NCBI GenBank assembly: GCA_964390795.1 | Contig: CAYMLQ010000282.1 | Location: forward strand, 1-8,190 | Source of the DNA: CAYMLQ01 sp964390795 | Lineage (GTDB): Bacteria > Verrucomicrobiota > Kiritimatiellia > RFP12 > UBA1067 | DNA length: 8,190 nt | Direction: 5' to 3' | Shown: positions 1-6,561 of the stretch, piece after piece | Layout of the letters: every line of letters begins with the position of its first letter | Position numbering within the stretch: the stretch's first letter is position 1 | Position numbers and translations under genes: made by a program | The notes under the pieces: model-generated | Database searches by the model: none | Told to the model about the DNA's origin: nothing | Seen by the model: the letters and a program-made list of their open reading frames with translations, nothing else

Positions 1-2876
1 CGGATCGTCTGCCACTCCGTCGTCAGCGGCACGTTCGTTCCCCACGGCACGCCGTCGGTCTCGACCAGCGCCAGCTCGAAAGCCGTTGTGCGCGGACTCG
101 CCGCCCGCGCGCGGACGAGCAGAACGGCGCCCTCTCCGTCATTAGCGGTAGGGACGCCTCCCCGAGGCGTCCGCGGACGGTTCGGGGGACCGTCCCTACC
201 GAAGCCAACAGCCGGCGGCGCGTCACACGGCACGCGCAGCGACACGCTGTCGCGCGCCCCGCCGAAGCCGTCCACGCCGATATGAACCGCCGTCCGCCCC
301 TCAGCGTCGGTCGCGCGCCACCGGCGGACCGGCTCGGACCAGACCGGCGCGCGCAGCCATGCGCCCGTGTCGAACAGGCTCCACGGCGACGCCCCGCCCA
401 CCACCGCCAGCGGCAGCGCAGGCTCCAGCCGCACCCAGTCCACAGTCGCGAGGTCAACCGTCTGCCGGTCAACCCCGTCCCGTTTCAGCAGCCATGCGCC
501 GGTGAGCACGCTGACCTGCACCACGTCCTGCCAGCGGAAGGCCTCGACCGACGGCAGCCCCCAGAGCGGGAGCAGCTCGGCGAACGGCACCACGGTCTCG
601 CTCCAGCCTGCGCCGAGGCGGAGGTTCGTGCCGAGTCCCTGGCCGTTCCGCATGCGAAACCCGAGTTCGACCTTCGCCCCGTCCTGACCTCCGCGCGCCA
701 CCACGCGCAATCCCGCCTGCCGCGCGGCGAGCGCCTCGCCGCCCGTGTGGAACGGCAGCGTGTAGCCCGCCGTGGCACTCTCGCCGATACCCTCGACGCG
801 CAGCCGCAGCGCGCGCGAGCCGGATACACGGCCTTCGACGACCGTCACCGCCGTTGTCAGGACACCGTGTTGGACGATCGCGAAGCCCGCAGCCGCCTCC
901 GCTTCTTCCGGTACGCGCATGAGCGCCACTGCCGGCGCGGCCGGGAATAGGCGGCAGTCGAGCGTCGCATCGTCCGGATAGACGGTTTCGCCACCCGCGC
1001 CGGCCGCGCGGAAGGTCACCCGGCACACCCCCGGCGTCAGCGCCTTTCCGGGCACCTCCGCCTGATAGGGCGCTCGCTCTTCCCGCTTTGCCAGGGTCAC
1101 TACCGTCACCGCGCCGTCCGCCGCCGTCAGCCGCGCCGTGACGTTCGTGGCGAAGGCCGCCTCGGCCCGGAGCGCGAGCGGCTGCCCGGAGCGCCACTGC
1201 GCCGGCACCTCGGCACGCAGCAGAGGCGTCGCTGTCGCGTCCGCCTGAGGCGCGACGTAGCGCGGCGCAGCGGCTGCCGCCAGATGAAGCTCGGAAGCTT
1301 TCGGCTGTCCGCCCGCGCGGATCAGCAGGTAGTCGCCGGGCGGCACCGTGAATGCGCCCTTCTCGGCCTTGGCCGTCTGTCCGGCTGCGGACTGCCCGTC
1401 AAACGGACGCACCGCGAACGCCTCACCTAGATCCGGCAGGCGTACCGTCATGGCATGCGCGCCCGGCAGGACCCGCACCTTGGTCGCGTCTGTCCCGGAA
1501 TAGGGGTCAGCCACGGTGAACACGTCGGGGTAGAGCTGAAGGCGCCACACGCCCGGCGCTGCGCGGTCGAGGAAATAGGCGCCGCTGCCGCTGTAGGACG
1601 CGACGGGAGATGGTCCGCAGCCCCACACGCGTGTCAAGGCTTCGGGTTTCGGCGGCGGCGTAGCGGTCGCGTTGCTAGACAGATAGGCCTCCTCGGTCAC
1701 GAACTCGGAGAGGTCGGCCTCTGCGGAGCTGCGGAAAGGCGGGAAGACCGCAGCCTCCGGAAGGGTGCCGAACGGCGTGCCGCGCGGCACGCGTGCGAAG
1801 ACCTCGGCCGCGATCGCCAGCGAGAGCGCCTTGCCCGGCGTGTAGACGAGATTGAGGTGATGCGTCATCCAGTTGCGGTTTTCCGCAGCCAGCGCCAGCG
1901 GGTCGTACTGGAACTGCGCCGCCACCTGCACGCCTTCGGAGCGGAAAAACTTCGCCATCGACGGGTACATGTGCGAGCCCGGCACGTCCGCCGCGTCGAA
2001 CTCGTAGATCATGCGCGACTTGCGGACAAGGGCGGCGTCCGGCTGGAGTGACGACCCGCGCGCGCGGTGGAGCTGCGGCCCTTTCAGCGCGCGGCCCGAG
2101 GCGAGGCCGGTGGGGTAGGTGGAGCCGGTCACGCCGTCGATACGCGCCGCGCCCGCCGCCGCGTTGCGCCCCTGCCACGAGTTGTAGTAAACCGGCTTTG
2201 CCGTGCCGCTGGCGCGCAAGGCATCCGCCAGGGTGTTGATGTAGGCGGTGACCGTGCTGTCCGGCGTGTCTTTCGGGTAGAGCGGCTCGTTGATGCACTC
2301 GAAGGCCAGCACGCAGGGGTCGTCTGCGTAGCGCTTGCGCGTGTAGCGGTTGACGTGCTCCGCGAACTGTTTGAGAAACCGCGCCTGCACGGCCCACGCC
2401 TGCGGGTCGGTGGTCATCTGAGGCATGTCGAAACGGTTCGAGAAGCCGCGGGTTGAACCCGGCGCGTAACTGCCGCCCCACCACGCGATGGGCGTCAGCA
2501 CGGTGTAGACGCCGTTGCGGCGGCACTCGTCGATCAGGAAATCCAGCAGGGCGAGGTGCTCGTTGTCGCTGAGGTTGCCCTCGGCGTCGCTGATTTCGCG
2601 GTCGAAGCAGTGGACGCGCAGGCAGCCGAGCCCGAGCCGCCGCAGGTGCGCCACGTCATCGCGGATCGCCTGCCGGTGGTCGCGCCCGAGCCGCCGGAGC
2701 GCGGCGTAATCGACCGTGAAGGGCGTGTAGTAGTTCACGCCCAGCAGCGCCACCTCGCCGGCGTCGTCCGTCCAGCGCAGCACGCCTCCGGCGTCGACGC
2801 GCACCTCGCGGTCCGCCTCTGCGGCCCACGCAGCAGCGGCCAAGGCGGCCAGCCCCATCCACAGATTCTTTTTCAT
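1..2876 (-). CDS. Secreted multidomain clan GH-A (GH5-like) glycoside hydrolase, 3' end outside window
   Basis: The minus-strand frame is open from the ATG at 2876 to the window edge (958 codons, no stop), so the C-terminus is missing. Residues 1-19 look like a signal peptide: MKKN, a hydrophobic Ala/Leu core, then an AWAA cleavage region, so export is likely. Residues about 25-375 resemble a clan GH-A TIM barrel. GVNYY is at 46-50, LRVHCFDRE at 86-94, the acid/base motif FECINEP puts Glu at 197, and MIYEFD puts a likely nucleophile Glu at 292. About 385-515 is a beta-rich C-domain (YSGSGAYFLD, YPDVFTVADPYSG, PPGDYLL), about 540-630 an Ig-like segment, about 640-820 a jelly-roll-like module (LRLRVEG, WSETVVPF, TVDWVRLE), and from 825 a second such module begins. 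A palindromic element contributes residues 893-910. The start is backed by AAGGA 7 nt upstream. Retaining glycosidase chemistry on a polysaccharide follows from the clan. The exact family and substrate are not readable here. Confidence 0.85.
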   Translation of the reverse strand, partial: MKKNLWMGLAALAAAAWAAEADREVRVDAGGVLRWTDDAGEVALLGVNYYTPFTVDYAALRRLGRDHRQAIRDDVAHLRRLGLGCLRVHCFDREISDAEGNLSDNEHLALLDFLIDECRRNGVYTVLTPIAWWGGSYAPGSTRGFSNRFDMPQMTTDPQAWAVQARFLKQFAEHVNRYTRKRYADDPCVLAFECINEPLYPKDTPDSTVTAYINTLADALRASGTAKPVYYNSWQGRNAAAGAARIDGVTGSTYPTGLASGRALKGPQLHRARGSSLQPDAALVRKSRMIYEFDAADVPGSHMYPSMAKFFRSEGVQVAAQFQYDPLALAAENRNWMTHHLNLVYTPGKALSLAIAAEVFARVPRGTPFGTLPEAAVFPPFRSSAEADLSEFVTEEAYLSSNATATPPPKPEALTRVWGCGPSPVASYSGSGAYFLDRAAPGVWRLQLYPDVFTVADPYSGTDATKVRVLPGAHAMTVRLPDLGEAFAVRPFDGQSAAGQTAKAEKGAFTVPPGDYLLIRAGGQPKASELHLAAAAAPRYVAPQADATATPLLRAEVPAQWRSGQPLALRAEAAFATNVTARLTAADGAVTVVTLAKREERAPYQAEVPGKALTPGVCRVTFRAAGAGGETVYPDDATLDCRLFPAAPAVALMRVPEEAEAAAGFAIVQHGVLTTAVTVVEGRVSGSRALRLRVEGIGESATAGYTLPFHTGGEALAARQAGLRVVARGGQDGAKVELGFRMRNGQGLGTNLRLGAGWSETVVPFAELLPLWGLPSVEAFRWQDVVQVSVLTGAWLLKRDGVDRQTVDLATVDWVRLEPALPLAVVGGASPWSLFDTGAWLRAPVWSEPVRRWRATDAEGRTAVHIGVDGFGGARDSVSLRVPCDAPPAVGFGRDGPPNRPRTPRGGVPTANDGEGAVLLVRARAASPRTTAFELALVETDGVPWGTNVPLTTEWQTI
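147..200. repeat. 54-bp double-hairpin palindromic element inside the glycosidase coding sequence
   Basis: The element divides exactly into GGTAG (147-151), hairpin 1 (arms GGACGCCT 152-159 and AGGCGTCC 165-172, loop CCCCG), a GC joint (173-174), hairpin 2 (arms GGACGGT 175-181 and ACCGTCC 189-195) and CTACC (196-200). The ends pair with each other, giving a three-way-junction or cloverleaf shape. It is 18 codons long and begins and ends on codon boundaries of the minus-strand gene, encoding GRDGPPNRPRTPRGGVPT, a Pro/Arg/Gly-rich stretch unlike its surroundings. Hairpin 1 is nearly the reverse complement of the second hairpin in the intergenic copies at 3988-4171; its loop is one base shorter. 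This points to one modular family of dispersed repeats. Confidence 0.8.
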
Positions 2877-2880
2877 CGGC

Positions 2881-2902
2881 ACGTCCTTCGCCCACGTCCT
2901 TC
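2881..2902 (-). promoter_or_regulatory. Ribosome-binding site of the glycosidase gene, within a 9-bp tandem duplication
   Basis: On the minus strand GAAGGACGT occurs twice, at 2881-2889 and 2894-2902, with a 13-bp period. The proximal copy places AAGGA (2884-2888) 7 nt before the ATG at 2876, a good Shine-Dalgarno position that decides the start. The distal copy is too far from this ATG to serve it. It could be a relic of duplication or could bind the ribosome as a standby site; the latter is speculation. Confidence 0.6.
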
Positions 2903-2918
2903 ACCCAGCAATTTCCAG

Positions 2919-2947
2919 TTTCCGCCTCAAGCCAAATAGTCTATACT
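2919..2947 (+). promoter_or_regulatory. Candidate sigma70-type promoter for fabH
   Basis: A good -10-like hexamer TATACT lies at 2942-2947. Seventeen bases upstream is TTTCCG (2919-2924), which matches TTGACA at only three of six positions. Transcription would begin near 2954, leaving a leader of about 40 nt before the fabH start at 2996. The region is clearly more AT-rich than the flanking genes and lies between divergent genes, which supports a promoter here, but the -35 is weak and the call rests on inspection only. No comparably good hexamer pair was seen for the divergent glycosidase gene. Confidence 0.35.
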
Positions 2948-2959
2948 CTTTACCTTTGA

Positions 2960-2969
2960 ACTTCGAAGT
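2960..2969. promoter_or_regulatory. Perfect 10-bp palindrome, possible operator in the fabH leader
   Basis: ACTTCGAAGT reads the same on both strands and sits just downstream of the proposed fabH transcription start, between two divergent genes. Such a position fits a dimeric repressor site, but 10 bp is short, no regulator gene lies nearby, and no known operator consensus is recognised. Confidence 0.2.
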
Positions 2970-2995
2970 GAAAAACCTCGAATCGGGAAAAATGA

Positions 2996-3979
2996 ATGAC
3001 CAAGCAGACCCTGACAGCAAGAATTTCCGGAGTTGGCATGGCGCTTCCGGAGAAACGCCTGACCAACGCAGACCTCGAAAAAATGGTGGAGACCAGCGAT
3101 GAGTGGATCACCAAGCGCGTCGGCATCAAAGAGCGGCGCATCGCGGCCGAAGGCGAGTACAGCTCGCTCTTTGCGTCGCGGGCTGCTGCGGACGCGCTAA
3201 AGATGTCGGGCGTTCCGGCCGACCAGATCGACCTGATCCTTGTGGCGACGTCCACGCCCGACACGGTCTACCCCTCGGTTGCCTGTCTGGTGCAGAAGGA
3301 GATTGGCGCGGTCAACGCGGGCGTGCTGGACATCAGCGCGGCCTGCACCGGTTTCATTTACGGTGCGAGCCTGGCCTGGGGCATGATCCGATCCGGCATG
3401 ATGCGGCATGTGCTGGTGATCGCGGCGGAGATCAACACCTCGGTGGTGAATTGGAAGGACCGCGACACCTGCATCCTCTTCGGCGACGGCGCGGGCGCGG
3501 CGGTCTTCAGCGCACACGGGGTGGAGGGCGAAGGCGTCCTCTCGATGAAGCTCGGCGGCGACGGCGCGTACGGTTCGTTGCTGACCATGAGCAACAGCGG
3601 GTGCCGCCCCTTCCCTGACGTGCCCGGGCGCTTCATCCTGATGCAGGGCAACGAGGTCTTCAAGCAGGCGGTGCGCAACATGGCCGAGTGTGGGCTCTCC
3701 GTGCTGGAGCAGGTCGGCCTGACCGCCGCGGACGTGACGCTGCTGATCCCGCACCAGGCGAATATCCGCATCATCGATGCGGTCGCGAAGCGGCTGAACG
3801 TGCCGGAGGAAAAGGTTTTCATCAATATCGAAAAGTACGGAAACACCTCGGCCGCAACGATCCCCATCGCCTTGTGCGAGGCGCTGGCGCAGGGCCGCAT
3901 CAAGACCGGCGACGTGGTGGTGGTCGACGCCTTTGGCGCGGGCCTCACCTGGGGCGCGATGGCCTTCAGGTGGGTGTGA
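2996..3979 (+). CDS. fabH: Beta-ketoacyl-ACP synthase III (FabH)
   Basis: FabH condenses acetyl-CoA (or another short acyl-CoA) with malonyl-ACP to give acetoacetyl-ACP, the first elongation step of type II fatty-acid synthesis in the cytoplasm. The 327-residue product has the usual family length. The catalytic triad is visible: Cys117 in DISAACTGFIYG, His253 in LIPHQANIRIID and Asn283 in EKYGNTSAATIP. The N-terminal ISGVGMALPEKRLTN and the segment SDEWITKRVGIKERR are typical of the thiolase fold of KAS III. The start at 2996 is chosen because the family's N-terminal strand begins a few residues later. An ATG at 2992 is in another frame. A GGGA (2985-2988) provides a weak Shine-Dalgarno. The gene stands alone: no plsX, fabD, fabG or acpP is adjacent. 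Acyl-CoA preference (straight or branched) cannot be read from the sequence. Confidence 0.96.
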   Translation: MTKQTLTARISGVGMALPEKRLTNADLEKMVETSDEWITKRVGIKERRIAAEGEYSSLFASRAAADALKMSGVPADQIDLILVATSTPDTVYPSVACLVQKEIGAVNAGVLDISAACTGFIYGASLAWGMIRSGMMRHVLVIAAEINTSVVNWKDRDTCILFGDGAGAAVFSAHGVEGEGVLSMKLGGDGAYGSLLTMSNSGCRPFPDVPGRFILMQGNEVFKQAVRNMAECGLSVLEQVGLTAADVTLLIPHQANIRIIDAVAKRLNVPEEKVFINIEKYGNTSAATIPIALCEALAQGRIKTGDVVVVDAFGAGLTWGAMAFRWV

Positions 3980-3987
3980 ACGGCGGC

Positions 3988-4060
3988 GGTAGGGCGGGTT
4001 CCCCGTAACCCGCCGCCGGTCCCTGAGCCCTGCGGACGCCTGCGGGGAGGCGTCCCTACC
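3988..4060. repeat. Intergenic double-hairpin repeat, complete copy A (73 bp)
   Basis: The element begins GGTAG (3988-3992) and ends CTACC (4056-4060). Hairpin 1 has arms GGCGGGTT (3993-4000) and AACCCGCC (4007-4014) with loop CCCCGT. A 19-nt joint follows, then hairpin 2 with arms GGACGCCT (4034-4041) and AGGCGTCC (4048-4055). It starts 8 bp after the fabH stop, so in RNA it may protect the fabH 3' end or weakly stop transcription. There is no U-tract, so it is not a classical intrinsic terminator. Confidence 0.85.
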
Positions 4061-4101
4061 ATGCTCCGCACGTCCGTTGTACTGCCTGTCGTGCCGCAAC
4101 G

Positions 4102-4171
4102 GGTAGGGCGGGTTCCCCGTAACCCGCCGCCGGTCCCTGAGCCCTGCGGACGCCTGCGGGGAGGCGTCCCT
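4102..4171. repeat. Intergenic double-hairpin repeat, copy B (70 bp, last 3 bp lost)
   Basis: It is identical over all 70 bp to 3988-4057 and lies in the same orientation with a 114-bp offset. After position 4171 the sequence diverges, so the terminal ACC of the CTACC end is missing. The spacer between the copies (4061-4101) is unique. Identity over the joint as well as the arms points to recent duplication or copying rather than selection on the stems alone. Confidence 0.85.
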
Positions 4172-4235
4172 CGATCACGTATTCACGGTCTTGGGTTCGA
4201 ATGTCGCTAAATTAAGGAAGCAAGCTTCTCGTACC

Positions 4236-4313
4236 TAATCGTAATCCTAATTTTGCTCCTAATCGTAATCTTTTCAGCAGAACGGATTATGATTAGGAGT
4301 AAGATTACGATTA
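4236..4313. repeat. AT-rich nested inverted repeat built from TAATCGTAATC 11-mers
   Basis: The 11-mer TAATCGTAATC occurs at 4236-4246 and 4260-4270 on the plus strand and inverted at 4303-4313. A one-mismatch inverted copy is at 4285-4295. The outer pair forms a perfect 11-bp stem. The inner stem is 15 bp (4256-4270 with 4285-4299), with a single G-T opposition that could wobble in RNA, and a 14-nt loop. The block lies about 27 bp beyond the ATPase stop and differs sharply in composition from the GC-rich genes around it. It may act as a structural 3' end for the ATPase transcript, but no U-tract follows on either strand. The remainder of the non-coding stretch 3980-4340 shows no gene. Confidence 0.75.
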
Positions 4314-4340
4314 AGTTCTGGCAAGACGCTTCTCTTTGCG

Positions 4341-6542
4341 TCATTCGGTGTTGGGCCCTTGGCGCACCGAGAGTAGCCGCAGCGCGTTGAGGATGACCAG
4401 CAGCGAAGCGCCCATGTCGGCCGCGATGGCCATCCAAAGCGTGGCCCGGTTCGCCAGCGCGAGGGCCATGAACAGCAGCTTCAGACCCAGCGCGAACGCG
4501 ATATTCTGACGGATCACGCTCAGCGTGCGCCGCGCGTGGCCGATCAGCCACGGGATTTTGGTGAGATCGTCGGACATGAGCGCGATGTCCGCCGTCTCGA
4601 TGGCGGCGTCGCTGCCTGCCGCGCCCATCGCAATCCCGAGCGTGGCCGCCGCCAGCGCGGGCGCGTCGTTGATCCCGTCGCCGATCATGGCCGTCGGCCC
4701 GACCTCCCTCACAAACGCCTCCACCGCGTGCAGCTTGTCCTCCGGCAGCAGCTCGGCGCGCACGTCCCCGATGCCGACCGCCCGCGCGACCGCCTGAGCC
4801 GTGCCCTCGTTGTCGCCGGTGAGCAGGGCGATATGGCGGACGCCCGCCGCCTTCAGCAGCCCGATCGCCGCGGCGGCGTCCTCGCGGATCGTGTCCGCGA
4901 TGCTGATCAGGCCGCAGACATGCGCCTCGTTGCCGAGCACGACCACGGAGTGCCCCAAATCTTCCAGCGCGGCGATCTGCGCGTGCATCTCCGGCGTCTC
5001 TAGCACTTTCTCGTGCAGAAACCGGTGACTGCCGAGCCAGAAGCGTCGGCCGCCGATCAAGCCCTCGGCTCCCTTGCCCTTGAAGATACGGAACTCCTCG
5101 GCGGGACGGAGGGGAACGTGCCGCGCGGCGGCGTAGCGGAGAATGGCCCGCGCCAGCGGATGGTCGCTGTGGGTTTCGAGCGCGACCGCACGCTCCAATA
5201 GCTCCAGCTCCGTATGGCCGGTCAGCGGAAGGATACGCTGGATCTCGGGGCGTCCGCGCGTGACCGTCCCCGTCTTGTCCAGGGCGACCACCCGCAGGCC
5301 GGCGGCGGCCTCCAGGAACATGCCGCCTTTAATCAGCACGCCGTTCCGGGCGGCCGACGCGAGGGCCGACACGATGCTGACCGGCGTCGAAATGACCAGG
5401 GCGCAGGGACAGGCGATCACGAGCATCACCAACGCCTCGTAAAACCAGGCGCCCCACCGGCCGCCGAACAGCAGCGGAGGTATCAGCGCCACCCCCACGG
5501 CGAGCAGCATCATGGCCGGCGTGTAGACCCGCGCGAACGTTTCGACCCACTGTTCCGCCGGCGCCCGGCGCGATTGGGCCTCTTCGACCATACGGATGAT
5601 CCGGCTCAGCGCGGTGTCCTCCGCCGGCCGCGTGACGCGGAACTGGAAGGCGCCGGTCTCGTTGATCGTTCCCGCAAACACCTCGTCGCCCGGCTCTTTG
5701 CGCACCGGGACGGACTCCCCCGTGATCGGCGCCTGGTTGACGGTGGTCGCGCCTTGGGTCACCACCCCGTCGAGCGGCAGGCGTTCGCCGGGCCGGACCA
5801 GCACGGTCGCGCCGACGGCGATTTCTCCGACCGGCCGCTCCATCACATCCCCGTCGTGCGGGCAGAGGGTGCGCGCGGTCGGCGGGGTCACGCTCAGCAG
5901 GGAGGTGATCGCCCGGCGCGCCCGCCCCACGCTCCACGACTCGAGCAGGAGCGACAGCGAAAAAAGGAAGGCGACCGTTGCAGCCTCAAACCACTCGCCA
6001 ATGGCCATGGCGCCAATCACGGCCAGCGTCATCAGGAGATTCATGTCCGGCCGCAGCCGGCGAAGGGAGGCGAGCGCCTTCGGCAGAATGAACCAGCCGC
6101 CCGAAAGAGCCGCCGCCGCATAAAGCAGGATGGAAATAGGCGGGAACTGGTGCGCGGCTTCGCCTTCGCCCCCTGCGAACGCATGGAGAAATCCGGCGTG
6201 CAGAAACGCGTGCGAGAGGAAACCGGCCAGCAGCAGCAGCCCGCTCGCCGAGCAAAGCAGAGCCCGGCCGTTCGTCAGCCAGGAACCCGCCCCGTCCGGT
6301 GGGCTTGGGACACCTCCGGCAGTGGGATCGACCGGTTGGGCGCTGAGCCCCGCCTTCTTGGCAGCGGCGAGGATGGCTGCGTCGTCGAGGGCCTCCCCCG
6401 AGAACGCGACCTCCATGGTGCCGTTCAGCAGGTTGAAACTGAGGCCCGCCACGCCCGACAGTCTTCCGACCGTCTGGCGCAGCGCCTCTGTCTCCTCGGC
6501 GCAGTCCATGCCGCTCACCCGGTATCGCCGACTCGCATTCAT
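4341..6542 (-). CDS. zntA: Zn/Cd/Pb-type heavy-metal P1B-2 ATPase (ZntA/CadA-like)
   Basis: This inner-membrane pump uses ATP to expel divalent soft metals (Zn, Cd, Pb) from the cytoplasm. The 733 residues carry every P1B landmark in order: an N-terminal HMA domain (about 5-70, GMDCAEE), the actuator loop TGES (274-277), the membrane CPC motif (378-380), the phosphorylated Asp422 in DKTGT, the HP signature His461-Pro462, TGDN (575-578) and GDGIND (621-626). Lys688 in TM7 and Asp709 in TM8 have the same 21-residue spacing as Lys693 and Asp714 of E. coli ZntA, and Glu201 in LLLES resembles its Glu202. These mark the Zn/Cd subgroup rather than the Cu subgroup. Eight membrane segments are apparent. 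The HMA motif has one Cys followed by Glu-Glu instead of CxxC. A His cluster (111, 115, 120, 131) lies in and after TM1. The gene begins 19 bp after the upstream stop with only a weak GAGA-like ribosome site. No MerR or ArsR regulator is seen. Confidence 0.94.
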   Translation of the reverse strand: MNASRRYRVSGMDCAEETEALRQTVGRLSGVAGLSFNLLNGTMEVAFSGEALDDAAILAAAKKAGLSAQPVDPTAGGVPSPPDGAGSWLTNGRALLCSASGLLLLAGFLSHAFLHAGFLHAFAGGEGEAAHQFPPISILLYAAAALSGGWFILPKALASLRRLRPDMNLLMTLAVIGAMAIGEWFEAATVAFLFSLSLLLESWSVGRARRAITSLLSVTPPTARTLCPHDGDVMERPVGEIAVGATVLVRPGERLPLDGVVTQGATTVNQAPITGESVPVRKEPGDEVFAGTINETGAFQFRVTRPAEDTALSRIIRMVEEAQSRRAPAEQWVETFARVYTPAMMLLAVGVALIPPLLFGGRWGAWFYEALVMLVIACPCALVISTPVSIVSALASAARNGVLIKGGMFLEAAAGLRVVALDKTGTVTRGRPEIQRILPLTGHTELELLERAVALETHSDHPLARAILRYAAARHVPLRPAEEFRIFKGKGAEGLIGGRRFWLGSHRFLHEKVLETPEMHAQIAALEDLGHSVVVLGNEAHVCGLISIADTIREDAAAAIGLLKAAGVRHIALLTGDNEGTAQAVARAVGIGDVRAELLPEDKLHAVEAFVREVGPTAMIGDGINDAPALAAATLGIAMGAAGSDAAIETADIALMSDDLTKIPWLIGHARRTLSVIRQNIAFALGLKLLFMALALANRATLWMAIAADMGASLLVILNALRLLSVRQGPNTE

Positions 6543-6561
6543 AGCGTCTGTCTCAACCGGA

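Noticed and set aside
282..950. Plus-strand and other-frame open frames across the glycosidase (also 1455-2051, 1675-2526 and 469-1197)
   Set aside because: They overlap the continuous minus-strand frame that carries the signal peptide, the NEP motif and beta modules. Their products are low-complexity Arg/Ala/Gly strings.
3197..4099. Minus-strand open frames opposite fabH
   Set aside because: FabH is complete and carries its catalytic triad, and these frames have no family-like motif. One also runs into the palindromic repeat.
3988..4171. Possible CRISPR array
   Set aside because: There are only two repeats, each about 70 bp with double hairpins, around a single 41-bp gap. No cas gene is present, and a related element lies inside a gene.
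4188..4205. A tRNA T-arm-like string (GGTTCGAAT)
   Set aside because: The base after the loop does not pair as a T-stem requires, and no acceptor, D-arm or anticodon arm can be drawn upstream.
4325..4342. Small hairpin GACGC/GCGTC next to the ATPase stop as an intrinsic terminator
   Set aside because: The stem is only 5 bp with an 8-nt loop and no U-tract follows on the minus strand.
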